Source: Homalodisca vitripennis
Taxonomy: Eukaryota > Arthropoda > Insecta > Hemiptera > Cicadellidae
Reading direction: 5' to 3'
Assembly (NCBI RefSeq): GCF_021130785.1
Contig: NC_060214.1
Span: 44,189,001-44,253,000 of the forward strand
DNA: 64,000 nt
The position numbers and the translations under genes were made by a program. Positions 1 to 12,445 of the stretch are shown here, in pieces (position 1 is the stretch's first letter; the number at the start of each line of letters is the position of its first letter). The notes under the pieces are model-generated. The model worked only from the letters and a program-made list of their open reading frames with translations. It was not told the origin of the DNA and searched no databases.

Positions 1-3000
1 GGCTTTCTCTTTCTTCTACCGCACCTGGAACCACAAAAGGATTGTTGATGTTTGTGAAACATTACAGAGAATCTACCGAGACCTCCAGGATCAGACTCCA
101 GAGATCACAATCCGAGTAAATATCATCGTGTTCACTGTCATTACAACGTATTTGTTTATGATCGGTTTCGCAAACATTATAACGAACAATGCAGATAATG
201 ATGTGGTCTTCTTGTTAGTGTATGCCAACTCGCTATGGTTGTACTGTACCGAAGTTGCCTTTCTACTCCACTTCACACATGTAGCTCAAGTTATCACAAC
301 TGGTTTCAAGATAGTTAACGTCAGGATAACAGAAGAAATTGCCTACGACGTAACTCAACAAACCCTGATGGGTCGCAGATTGCCTGATACTGCAATCTTT
401 CATACAACACGTAAGTGGACAATTCTTTTATAGTTTTGAAATATTCCCTCTTCATAAATCTGAAATAAAAAGGAAAATATATAATGATAGAAAAGGATAC
501 TATTATAACGGGAGATGATATGCTTTTTAACACCCGTATATTCTGCATCAGACAGCCAAGATTGGGTCTTCACATATTGTATACGATGAGATACTGCCAT
601 TCTTCATTACGAACAACGAGGACAAACTATGTATTTTTTTATAGATATTGGTCTACTTATTATGTCAGTACTGATGTACACTCTTTGTGAAAACTCCTGG
701 AAAATCAATCTCTTCTATCTTAGGAAATACTAACATTTCAACCATTGTATTTTACCTCAAAAAATGTTGAGTGCTCTCTAAGAAACCATTTAACCTTCTC
801 TTCTTGATCAATCCAATTTAAGGTATTATACTTCTGTCTTTTTCAACTTTAAAGTACTTAAACGTTGTAATACAACTCCGAATGGCACATTCATCATAAT
901 ATTCAAGATTAAAAACTTTACCATGAGCAACTTGTTCCAGTGTAGAAAAGTGTAACAAATGTGTGCATATGACAAATCGGTCCAATACGATGTAATATCA
1001 TGAGTGCTCAAAATCTGTCATTTGCTGTCTAATTTCTGTGTTTACAGGCAGTGTACTGTCCAAGATCAAGAAACTGAAGACTCTGATGAACACATACTGG
1101 ATGCTGTGTGACGCCGTACACCAGGCTAATGACTTCTACTGCGATCAGCTGATGGCTATTATGTTCTCCTTATTTGTTCACGTCACTACCAGGTCCTACT
1201 TCTTCTTCTTACACGTCCAAACTGGTAAAGTGTTAAATATGACTAATGAGGGAGCCTGGTCTTTGGCGTACATTTGCTACGCGGTCCTGCTGGTTACCTC
1301 AAGCACAGATGTCACGAACTCGGTAAATGGCTTTTTAATGAAGCAATACTATATAACTCTAATTTTGAAAAATGAAAACCTAACATTATTGTATACAGAA
1401 ACGAATGACTGTAGGATATTAGCTTTAATAATCAATATAATATCTAATACGACATCTATTCTATGTTACTTTGTTAAAATATTCTTATTAATTTTGATAT
1501 TCATTATAAGTATGGTATCACATAACTCCAGAGAGTTGTATTAAATCATTTAAAAAGTGAAAAGGAAGGTTATAAAAGTGTTTTCAAAATGTAACACTAT
1601 TATATTGTAATATTTTGGTAGAGTAGGTTTATTGTTATGACATTAAATTTAGTATATCCATATATGATTATTGTGCTGAGTATAATAATTGTTCCTCTGC
1701 AGAAGTGAATATGCGTTTCAATTTAAAGAACTACCAGTAAGGGAATTACGTGTTTCTTTTTAATCTCCTCCTAATCGGAAAAATTTAAAAATTTAATATG
1801 TTTTATTCTAAGCAATGGGTTTTATAAACTAAATATTTTCAATACACATTTATGATTCTATACTACTACGATAAAAAGTTAATTCATAAGTAATATTTTT
1901 CATATTATTCGTACATGTTCAGGCTGACAACACAAGGACGACAATTTGCAAGTTCATCAACGAAGATCTGGATCCTGATATTAAGAAAGAGGTAAAGAAA
2001 CATATTGTACATCTATGGAGCATTATGTTGGTATTACACAAAAAATAGTCGCAGATAAAATTGAATCAAAGATTTCTAGCTTGGAGATGAATCTGATATT
2101 TTAACCACCTGAATCTTAACAATCAACATTATGTCGATTGTGATTGTGATCATCGTTGAATGTGATGTAATATATTTTTCAGGTTAGAGTATTATTATTA
2201 TTATTTGGCTAATTATATAACAATATTATAATTTTGGAATTCATTTTCTTTAAAATTTTGATGAAAATAACGTGTTAAATCTGTGTTGGTAAAAAAACTC
2301 ATATCCATCAATATTTATGGTAGCAACTGATATGAGGGATTTACTACATACCAAATAAGCAATTTGTTAATTAAAAGTAATTTTAAATGTTTACACTCGA
2401 GCTATATAAAATTTTCAAGATAGTTTCAAATCTCTCTGTACAGTATGTTCTGACAAATTGACAAAGTGGAAATTTAAAATAAGACTCTTGGCCCATGTTG
2501 ATGTGGAAAGTGGGAATATGTGTAAGCGCTGTGTATATAACAACTCACTCGCTACAAATAACTGTGTTCAGTGCTCAGTTCATATTTAATCTTACAATCT
2601 CAGTATTAGGCTACAGATCATTATATCACTGGTCTAACTCGTTTATATTAATATGCTAACGTTTGTGAAAATATAAGAATTTTAATTTATGTTAAAAGAT
2701 GTTATTTATTAGTATGTTTACACTGTACACTGTCCAATGTCACTGTGACATACGATTTCTATTACTGTTGATCGAATATACTATTCAGATTTCTGGCTAC
2801 CAGTACACATACAGGAGGTAAAAGGCATAAAAAAGCTATTATAATAATTAATATAGAGTAATAAAGCTGGAAAAGTGGAAGATTTAATCATAAATCATAC
2901 AAAGATACTTCTAGAATAGGAGGTTATCTTACAGAACCAACAAATGGCGAGACCAGTTTTGTGACATAAAGGACGAATGCTCGTTACCGCTATGTAAAAA

Positions 3001-4940
3001 ATCCCCGCATAAAAACCATGAAAAATATCTCTAAACTTTAGCATTTTTAGCGTACGCATTAATTTATAAGAAATTTGCCTCTCAGCATTGCTCCGATACA
3101 TACATACTGGTTAAATTAAATGTTCTGGATTGTCCTTAAATTAACCACTTAAGCAATTGATGAATTTCTTTTTTCAGTACAATTTTGTAAAACTACATGA
3201 ATGAGGATTTTCATGCTAAATTCATCATGTATTATTTATATGAAATTTATTACGTATATTTAGTTGCGTGGTTTAACTATTACTTATGGATTTCCAGATG
3301 GAAGAGTTTCTGCTGCAGTTGCCTCACCACAACGCAAGATTCTCAGCTCGTGGCTTTTTCCAGATCCACAACGAGACTCTCACATCGGTAACACTTTATA
3401 TATAACTCGTGTATATTTTAAATTCCATTTAATTTATTTACTGATCTTTATTTATAATTTAATATTTGAAATTATTAACAGGGATCACCGTTTTATTTTA
3501 ACCTAGACAGGGAATCATGTCTTGCTTACCAGAAAGTTGTAATAGTTACTAAGAGAAGATTTTATCTGGAAACTTTATTTATCCTTTCTAGCCACCAAAA
3601 TGCTCGGCGCCTCCAATGGGAGCTAGAAAACATTCACATTTAAAGCGAAGTTGTTGTTACGGTTTCCAATGTCATTTATAGACATGGGGAGAAATAACTC
3701 GATCGAATTTTCTGTAATATTTACTTACACTTCTCGTGTAAGATAACCTGGATTACCAGTTGTTACGTTGTACTATTCCATGGCATTTGACACTGAAAGA
3801 CACTTAATAGGGTGTCAATAGGGTTGTGAAGTAGGTTTAATGCCCATAAAAGTGTACTTGGAAGGTGTTAGGAGTTACATGTATGGGATTATTATTACGT
3901 TACTTTGCAGGGATGTTTCTGATTTTCCATTGGGATTTGTAGATTTCCTTTGGATTATTAGTTAGAGATTTGGCTAGACAGCTACTAGGATAGTTCTTGG
4001 AATTTAACTAATAATATTTTCTTTTATGATTAAATTGACTTCAAACTCTGGAAGGAAGAAAGCTCATCTGGAAAACTGCATGGTTTTGTTTGGTTTCTGA
4101 TAGAATATTGGCAGTCATACCATTTAGAAATTGAAATGTGTTGCATTAAAATTCAATTTTTTGAGTTGAGAGATATATATTATTGTGTAAAAATTAAAGC
4201 CACTTCTGACGTAAAATTACCTTATGTCACAGGTCGTATTAGCCGAATAATAGGTTGGTTCACTATTTATAACCCTGTAAGGGAAATTATATAGATCATA
4301 GTTAAACGTAATATGGACATACAAACTGCAAGGACAAGTCCCTCTTGCAGTGGAATCTGGTGGCTTGGATGTTGCAGTGAAAATACACCTATTGGTTATC
4401 CCATCCGCAGATGTTAATTCAGCTAAAGAAACCTAAAATCCGGCTATAACTGGTTTTTAGGCAAATTAAAATGTATAAGAAGCACGATATATACTTTGGA
4501 TGAAACACTAAAGAAAAAAGTAGGCAAATCTTAATAAGAACGGTACTTGTGGAGGGTTCGCTTATGCATATATCCACATGAAAAAACTGTACCTTTAAAA
4601 AATATATTTTACATTTTCTCAAATGTTTAGGACGAGTAAAAAAATTTAAAAATACCATTATAATATATAAAAGTATTTTTTTTACGAAACGTTTACTTTG
4701 AAAGGGGTTTTTAGAAACGTTATTGTGATTTCCTTAAAAGAATAGCACTCCATCTTTTTATATCTCTGGAAGTAATTGAAAATATAATTTAGAATTGGCT
4801 AAAGGTGGGTGGTTTTTATTAAGAATAATGTAAGAAAAACGGTTCAGATATGAACAAATGTCATACATTCCTATAGTAAATAATAAACCTAAATTTCTTT
4901 ACACTCAATACTAGATAGGAAATTTACCTTTATAGAATAC

Positions 4941-4977
<37 letters not shown>

Positions 4978-5486
4978 CGAACTCGTCGCTTTTAAGTTCC
5001 TAAAATTACACTTAGGTCTTGATAACTACTAAACTAAATACAGATGATTTGGTGTTTTCTCAAGTGTAAAGTTCGAATTTCATATTTTACTGGTAAATTT
5101 AGTACTTAAACATTGTGTTTGAGAGAGAGCGTCTGTTTTTCGTCATTGTATTAAGCAGCTTTAATACGTATTATTTAGTAATACAGATACAGTACGTTAT
5201 TATTACGTAAGGTTTTTTTGTAGTGTAATTTATTAAAATAATAATTACTAAAATATTTATATCAAAGAAAATATATACGTGTAAAATTAGGATTTTACTG
5301 TCCTAAATACCAGATAATATCTCTATAATGTAGGGACCAATTGTTGAATCAGCTACCTTAACCTACAATTGGTAACTAATATCATTGTGACAGTGATTGT
5401 TTTTTTATTGTATACAGATGGCTGGAGCAGTTACAACATACTTGGCAGTACTGATCCAGTTCCAGACTGAACCACCAACTACCTAG
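1..5486 (+). CDS. Gustatory receptor copy A (7tm_7), 5' partial, five visible exons
   Basis: This is an insect gustatory receptor, a membrane protein of the 7tm_7 family that forms ligand-gated ion channels in taste neurons. Visible exons are 1-410, 1048-1322, 1923-1991, 3298-3387 and 5418-5486, all joined by GT..AG introns of 637, 600, 1306 and 2030 bp. The first junction splits a codon after one base and the later ones are phase 0, as is usual at the 3' end of Gr genes. The last exon carries the family signature TTYLAVLIQFQ (TYhhhhhQF) in the final membrane segment and ends at TAG 5484-5486. Further hydrophobic segments lie in exon 1 (around VITTYLFMIGFANII and VVFLLVYANSLW) and exon 2. About 300 residues are visible. 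Comparison with copy C suggests roughly 110-120 N-terminal residues lie left of the window. No frameshift or stop is seen. An AATAAA at 5647-5652 could be the polyA signal, weak in such AT-rich DNA. The family is certain, the ligand unknown. Confidence 0.88.
4943..4976. repeat. TA microsatellite in intron 4 of Gr copy A
   Basis: A short run of TA dinucleotides lies in the last intron of Gr copy A. The rest of that intron and the preceding one is AT-rich, and I see no further structure in them. Confidence 0.9.
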
Positions 5487-5879
5487 GATAGAGAAATATA
5501 GGTTTTGATATTTAAAAATAGTACAAAACTTCGTATAGTATGTTATCTACTTAGTTAATGTATCATTATACATTTAATTGAATAATTTTATTTCGAATGA
5601 ATGTTACTTGTGAATTAACATATTTTTAGCACACGATAGATGTAACAATAAATTTAATTTTATCACACATAAAACTTAGAACCTTAATAAGTAACGTAAA
5701 ATCAATATTAGGTTCTTATTATTTTTGGTGTCAGCATTTCCTTAAGCTTATTATCCTTACAGTTTATTAAGAAAATCAAATTCAAATTTTAAAGTCATAC
5801 TTTTAAGAGTAAAAGATTTATAGATACGGAAGTTTCCACTGTGTACATTTTTAATAGAACAATGTTGAGTTTAAATTTT

Positions 5880-6460
5880 TGAGCGCCGCTATTGCGCTCG
5901 GATCTAAATTCTCACAAGAAAATTACAAAGTTTTTATTTTACAAATTTGCACATACTGTAATCGCGTTTTGCGGCTTAACTAATGGTGATAGTGCCAAAA
6001 GTTACTGGGCCTTTTTTGTAGATCAGGTCATTTCCTAAATCCCAATTTCGATTTGTTCTGACCTCCGACTAATGGTTTGGCCGCTATTGACCCCCAAAAT
6101 CTAAATTCTTACGTGAAAATTACAAAATATTATTTTGTACTTAAACGCGTTTTTTTGGCCAAACCAATAGAGATAGAGCAAAAAGTCACGGAACCTTTTC
6201 TGTAGATCGCTCAATTTTCTAATTTTTTGGATCAATCAGATTTGAGCTACGACCAATGGTTCGGCCGCTATTGGGCTCGAAACATTATTTTTAGCGCAAA
6301 CTCTCTGGAAAGTCAAATATTCGAGCGTTAAGTTGCTTAACCATCGAAGATAGGACAAAAAGTCACTGAACCTTTTTTTGTTCACTTCATTCCTGACTAA
6401 CTGTTATCCGGCAGATCCGAGCTAGCTCCAAAAGTTCCCCCGCTATCGGGCTTACAAAAA
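5880..6460. repeat. Degenerate tandem repeat, unit about 185 bp, three to four copies
   Basis: A motif like GCCGCTATTG(G/C)GCTCG recurs near 5883, 6079, 6263 and 6437. Each copy is followed by text like AAATTCTNAC..GAAAATTACAAA and a later GTCAC(T/G)GAACCTTTTTT block. Spacing is about 175-195 bp. Copies are diverged. It may be the internal part of an old transposon. No coding frame is evident. Confidence 0.65.
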
Positions 6461-6599
6461 CGGCCTGCAAGGGTAAATATGCGCGATTTCTTACGAATTA
6501 GTTTAGGGGTTTCAAATTTAAAAAAGTCCAGTTTTCAGACTTATCCTGTGGGTCATAGTGCAAAAGGTATCTTCGTGCCAAATTTCAAGTTTTCAGCAC

Positions 6600-7115
6600 T
6601 TCTAGAACTATGTTAGAATTTGTATCTATATACGTATCAGTCAGTGAGTCAGTTACACACGCGTCTGTATATATATATATATATACAGGGTGAGTTTTTT
6701 AAAGTGATCCAACAGCTAACTTTTTAAATTACACGACTTAGCACCACACTTTAAATTTGGAACTTGCTCAATTTTAAGTTTCACTCAGGGATACACTTTC
6801 AAATTGTTTGAAGATGGCCGCCATTTTCCAATATGGCGGTCACTTTAAAATCTTTTAAGGAACTTCCCTGTATTTTAAGAGTTGTTTTTAGATTCTACTC
6901 TACAAAATAATACATTTTTGATTTCCCTGAGAGTTTTTCAATATCTCTAATGGTTCAGGAGCTATGTGGACTGGAAGTTGGTTATAATTTTTTCCAATAT
7001 GGCGGCCAACTTTAAAAATTTTTGGTTAACACCTTGTATTTTATGTTGTTTTTTATATTCTACACTACAAAATAAAGCGGGGGTTAATGCATTTTGGGGT
7101 GCCGGGGATATATAT
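6600..7115. repeat. Interspersed repeat remnant with an internal direct repeat
   Basis: The stretch has a TCAGTCAGTGAGTCAGTTAC block, a short TA run and then text beginning TACAGGGTG, a common kind of insect transposon end. After it, two diverged direct copies about 190 bp apart share CAATATGGCGG, ACTTTAAAA, TTGTATTTTA and CTACAAAATAA. The transposon class is not clear from sequence alone. Confidence 0.5.
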
Positions 7116-9245
7116 ATAGGATATTTACAGTGTTGTTAATCTGAATGTCTCGTTTAGGTAATATATTTAAAAATTAATAGTCTTTGAATGTTAGTTAAAA
7201 AGTAATAATGGTCAATTTCATGTATACTGCCAAATAATAGTTATATTAAAAGTTATATCAAAACAATATGAAAAAATAATAGAATATTTTTTGTGTTATA
7301 AAGAATATAAACAAAGTATATATAAAATTCTAGAAAAAGAAGTAGATTACATGTTCACTGTGATTAATATACTTTTATAGAACAATACATTTATGAACGA
7401 TAAATTACGGGTTGTCAAATAAAAAATGCAACAATCATAATTAATATCAATAAACAAAGCTTTAACAGTGTGCTGTAATGTATTTCAAACAAGATCCGGT
7501 TTTCCTAAGTCAGGAAATTGACAGGAATACAAAATTAGCATCTAATAGAAGTTGAATTTAAAATTCAGTTTTCCGATTTTCTCCCGAGTGCCACACATTA
7601 TTACTCAGTACAATTAACATTCATATTGAAGAATTGGGATACATTGTTAATTTTAATTTTCCAAATGCACTGTATTTCTAATAAAACATATAATAAGTAT
7701 CAAATGTGTTTGAGACATTTTCCTTTGTGCAATTTCTTAATATTGCATATAATATATTGATCTAATAAGAATTTCTTAATATTTTAAGCATATAGTTATG
7801 GTAAAGGTAAGTCTATGAACTTCATCATCTACTCAGTATCTGCAGCATTTGTGATATTTATTCTGAAGTATTTATTTATTTATTTTGTCTTTTACATCCA
7901 AGAAAAAACCAATAATACTAATACTTCGTAAAATGAAATTTTCATATCATATTTTTAATACAAACAATTTCAATATCATTTGATATAGTACTTAAGAAAC
8001 ATAGCAAATAGTAAGCAATTTTTAGTAAAGCAGAACAATGTTCTTTTGTATGATTTATAACATAAACCTTTACAAGACAAAGCACATTGTTTTTAGACTC
8101 TGTACATTTGAATATTTGTATTACTCTATTTTTCCCTTTTTAACTTAATTTTTATTTCTTTTCTTACCAGATATATAACGAGTACCTGTGTGTAACGAGA
8201 AATTATACCGCGCACTCGAGTTTTAAATGTATAACAGGATTGTTTTGACAACTATTTCTATGTTTTGATATATACGTATATGCTCACTTAGAACATATAT
8301 ATTAGCATGAGGTTTTTTAGTGTTGGAAGACATGTTTAATGAAATTAAATAAAATAAGAAAAGCAATTGAGTAAGTAAACACAGAATGTACTAGGAACAA
8401 GAGTAACCTAAAAACATTAGAGATTTAATAAATGAGATAACGTGAACAATAATAAGTAGAAAATACCTAAAAGGTGAACTACTAGATGAAATGCATATTT
8501 TCTGTGGACAAATATTAAAAGTCCCTGTTACTGTGGTACATTGAATTTGATAGTAAATTGTAATAGTATTAATTCTAATTTAGCAATGCTCTAGGTTTTG
8601 ACTTTATCTTGCAAAACTTATTAGATTAAATATAATGTTTAAAGTTACTTAATTATTTCATAAAGAATTGTAATAATTCCTTCAATATAAATTCTTTATA
8701 ACAAGAATATTTAATTAATTGTTCATATTTATGGTCGAGTTTCAGGAGGAAAACTGATAATGCTTATAATGCTCTATAAGAATTGCCACACATTTCTAAA
8801 GAGTGACATATAAAGCTTTATAACATATTTTTAACAAAAGACAGTCAATAATTAATACCACAATCATATTATTGAATAAATTGAATAGGGGGTTACTGCT
8901 TTTGAAGAATATAAAGGAAGAGAATAGTTCATCAGACCTGCAATTGTGGTTGTCGCAGACGTTTTCTTGCTCTATAATTTTCCATTTCAATATTTTTCTG
9001 AACGAAGACTATGATGAAAATTATTGACTAAAAACATATTACAACTGGGTATAAATTGAGATCTTTATAACAGTATATCTATTTTATTTGACACTCTTTA
9101 TGCTGAAAAGTGAAACGCAATCCTACTAATATATTTTTTATTTTTTATTTTACGTAATCATATTATAATTAGATTTGAAAAAACCTACCTAAAAGATTTT
9201 ATATATTTTTACCATAAGCGTTTCTACTTCTGTATCACAAATTTG
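7116..9245. other. AT-rich intergenic stretch, no gene seen
   Basis: I see only short unrelated reading frames, low-complexity AT sequence and no repeat of note. The 64-codon minus-strand frame at 8796-8990 has no recognisable motif. Confidence 0.6.
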
Positions 9246-9316
9246 TATATATATATATATATACATATATACCTGTATGTATATATATATATATATATAT
9301 GAACGATATATATATG
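9246..9316. repeat. Compound TA microsatellite
   Basis: TA runs are interrupted by ACATATATACCTGTATG and GAACGA. Confidence 0.9.
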
Positions 9317-9477
9317 AGTTCACCTAAGTAATTTTTAACGTATGGTTTGATTAAATATTATTAAAATAAATAGTATAATTATTTTTTCTTAGTTATAGAG
9401 GAGTGAGTTGTGTTATAAATACTCCGATATAAATATTTAGTCTTTTATTTAGTATTTATTTCGCAAATTTATAACCC

Positions 9478-10000
9478 TTTAGCCATGTGAGTAGAAAGGG
9501 GCTACGCTCTATCGTAATTGGTTTAACCAATCAAGTTTCATATTCCAAGGTCCTTAGATTTAATAACCTAGAAGATTAGAGCGTAGATTACAGATAAAGA
9601 ATACTAATTAATACCCTGTTTTGTGTGTTCACAGCACATGTAATGAAATGTTTATTATCATAGCAGTAGTTTAGCGTAGTGTATGGTAACAATATGTGAA
9701 GTTTCCAGTGTTTGTTTTACGACTCACCGGTTATTACTCTGGTCAAGTGCAGTAAAACTTATAATGTTTCATTTGATTAATTTTACGTTAGATCACTCAA
9801 AGATAAGTTATGTCTCTGTAAATATAAATTAAACTAAATGTTTGTAAATATTAGCTTTGTAAACCTTAGACGTTATTTTTTGTATTACATAGAGAAACAT
9901 ATACCAGCCAGGTTAATTTGATATCGGTATTGGCTAGAAAACTTTAGATCCTACTAAACGCACGGAAATATATCTACTAATAACATGTATCCTCTATTTA
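9478..10000. repeat. Duplicated non-coding segment, copy 1
   Basis: This segment aligns with 13,912-14,410. Shared blocks in the same order include GCCATGTGA(G/T), AATACCCTGTTTTGTGTGTTC, ACAGCAC.TGTAATG, ATGGTAACA, GTTTCAT.TGATTAA and ACGGAAATAT. The two copies are clearly diverged and interrupted by small indels. I find no open frame conserved between them. It may be an old interspersed element or a local duplication that accompanied spread of the receptor cluster. Confidence 0.65.
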
Positions 10001-10255
10001 GTTGGTTTAATTTTGTTCTAACATGATATTGTATCTAAGACAGAGTTTTATATTTATAATTCATAGTTTCATATTAATTTTAATCCGCTGTTTCAAATAT
10101 TTAACTACTTCATGGATGATTGGTTGAATGTGTTTTGAAATAATGGAAATATACTTATCTTTTATTGTGCTTTTACTACTTAAAATAAAGTGAAGAATAC
10201 TATATAGGCACAAAATAATGTATCACTAAAAAACTATCCTTTGAAGTTCCACACT

Positions 10256-10585
10256 TGAACAAAACCTATGTCTTGATGTGACAAAATTAAAGAAAACCTA
10301 ACCATAGATGGGCAAAATAGGAATAAATCCTAGCCCTAAATGAGCTAAAATGGAACAAAACCTTGTTATAGATGAGCCTAAATGGAACAAGACCTAACTG
10401 TAGATGAGCCTAAGTGAAACAGACGTAGCCTTAGATAAGCCTAAACGGAACAAGATATATCCATAGATGAACCTAAATGGAACGCGACCTAGCCCTAAAT
10501 GAGCCTAAATTAAACAATAATTAGCCCTATGTGTCTTAAATTGAAACAAGATCTAGCCCTAAATGTGCCAAAGTGAAACAAGAAG
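10256..10585. repeat. Minisatellite, 32-bp unit, about ten copies
   Basis: The unit reads approximately AACAAGACCTAGCCCTAGAT followed by GAGCCTAAATGG. Most copies are 31-33 bp long and differ by substitutions, which is the pattern of an old, genuine array. Flanks are ordinary AT-rich sequence. Confidence 0.85.
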
Positions 10586-10910
10586 TTCCAACAAGATAGT
10601 CATATAGGACAATTATTTTTAATTTTTCTCACTTTCATCTAGAGAATTTGTGAGAACATATAAAAATGTGATATAATATTATATTGTGCAAAAATAATAC
10701 AAAAGATACTCAATTAAATAAACTATCAACATCTTAACTATTATGATATATAAATAAACATTCCTTTATCTTCTTCTTTCAAAAAAGCCTCTTAAGTTCT
10801 GATTGTTATAAATCAGATCGAAAATTCATTAAATAATAAATGTATATTAACGGTACTAAACGTAAGTTCTGACGAACGAATAATTTGGCCGATCCAGGGT
10901 TTACTAATAT

Positions 10911-10941
10911 CTAATATATTTGGGAATTTAGTTGTGTGGGA

Positions 10942-10996
<55 letters not shown>

Positions 10997-11020
10997 CAAA
11001 TAAATTCCTAAATATATTTG
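10911..11020. repeat. TA microsatellite flanked by inverted repeats
   Basis: A TA run at about 10,947-10,988 is flanked by imperfect inverted copies of AAATATATTTGGGAATTTA (about 10,912-10,930 and 11,000-11,018), so the whole can fold as a hairpin. A separate perfect 9-bp stem, AGCCGAATA with TATTCGGCT, lies at 11,086-11,127. Confidence 0.6.
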
Positions 11021-11127
11021 ATATACAACATTTTATTTGATTGTTGGATCAAATCACGTTATTTGTATTTAAATTTACACCCAGGAGCCGAATAAATACC
11101 CAGAGATACAATACCTAATATTCGGCT

Positions 11128-12064
11128 ATATTTTTATAACAATTATAGATATATTTTTATTTTAATCTAATATGACAACAAATCAAGAGATATTTTCAAC
11201 TACGATGGCAAACCCTTGGAAGATTTTTAATACCGATCACTCGGAACCTATATCTATAAAATAAATAAATATAAATACAATTTTTATAGTCCTCGTACCA
11301 CAAACTTCATAGTGAAGGATCCGGGAATCAATTTGAATTTTATAAGCACACATCCTGATTTTTGGTAAATAGGAGGGTATAGAGAAGATTAAAGATATGA
11401 ATTGATATTTCTTTCTGTTTCTTTCTGAGATTCGGCTTTCCTACCTTGATACATCTAAAAGAAGACCAGTTTGTAGTTATATCACTGACAGACAATTATG
11501 CCACTTTCAGCTCTGTGTAAGGTTAGCTGTCGTAGATTTAACATTGGAAATGGTCTTTTGGCTTCTTAATTATCATTTTAATCTACCGTGGTGTGAACCT
11601 TCTATTTACAAAAATAAATCTTTTCTCCCTTTACTATCATTTGTACCAAATATGCAACACATATAATTGTTATTTTCGTTACCGTACTTATTAGTTCATT
11701 GTATCAGTCTCTCATGTTTTGCAATAGTAGGAATTTAAAAAATACATTAAATATTCTAGCTCTTTTTGTGATTGACTGTTAATGTTTAAGTTCTCTATCG
11801 TGCCTTCCAAAACATTGGATAACAACAAAGTACCGTTTAACTGACAATTATTAACCATCTTCGACGTTACATAGATTAGTATTAAGCTCTAAATGAGGCA
11901 TCTTACATATTTTCAATTTTACTGCTTGGATATTTTTAAAAATCATACAATTATATCATATATAATTTCTAATAAAAGTTTATACTGGAAAACATTTGTA
12001 ATATTATGTTTTTTAATAGTTTACTCTTTGCAATGATCTGTTCAATCTTAAATAAATGAATATT
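11128..12064. other. AT-rich intergenic stretch, nothing recognised
   Basis: No long frame, repeat or RNA gene is visible here. Confidence 0.6.
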
Positions 12065-12445
12065 TTAAAAATACGAATAAAACATTGATACTTTTACTGA
12101 AACTAAAACAACTGATATATCAATGTATTCCCTTTCAGTGCAAGGATAGTATGTATCAAACGATCTGTTATTAAATTTACTAATGCAAGTCTGCAATATC
12201 CAGTCCACAATCTGCAATGACAAGTTGAAATTAGGGTAGTTACACTTTATTTGCTTTACTGCAAATACGCTCACAATGGTGTACCTGTCTACCACACTAT
12301 TCTTCTGTTGAAAGCGACGAATTAATTCGTATGAGACTGACACAACTGCAGGATTGCCAAACCTTCCACCAACTCTGACTTCATTAAAAGTTAAAAAAAC
12401 ATGATTACTGTATATTATAAATATTACTGCTATACTAAATAACAC
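12065..12445 (-). CDS. Unrecognised 126-codon open frame with a signal-peptide-like start
   Basis: This frame is uninterrupted and begins MLFSIAVIFIIYSNHVF, which looks like a cleavable secretion signal. Next come a GG pair (VRVGGRFGN), a stretch ELIRRFQQKNSVVDRYTIVS suited to a helix then a strand, and three cysteines in the second half. That order loosely recalls small secreted proteins such as cystatins, but the QxVxG loop of cystatins is not present in its usual form, so I do not assign the family. It is single-exon, has no linked neighbour gene and shares AT-rich composition with its surroundings. In DNA this AT-rich, one frame of this length in 64 kb could arise by chance. Confidence is therefore low. 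Confidence 0.3.
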   Translation of the reverse strand: MLFSIAVIFIIYSNHVFLTFNEVRVGGRFGNPAVVSVSYELIRRFQQKNSVVDRYTIVSVFAVKQIKCNYPNFNLSLQIVDWILQTCISKFNNRSFDTYYPCTEREYIDISVVLVSVKVSMFYSYF

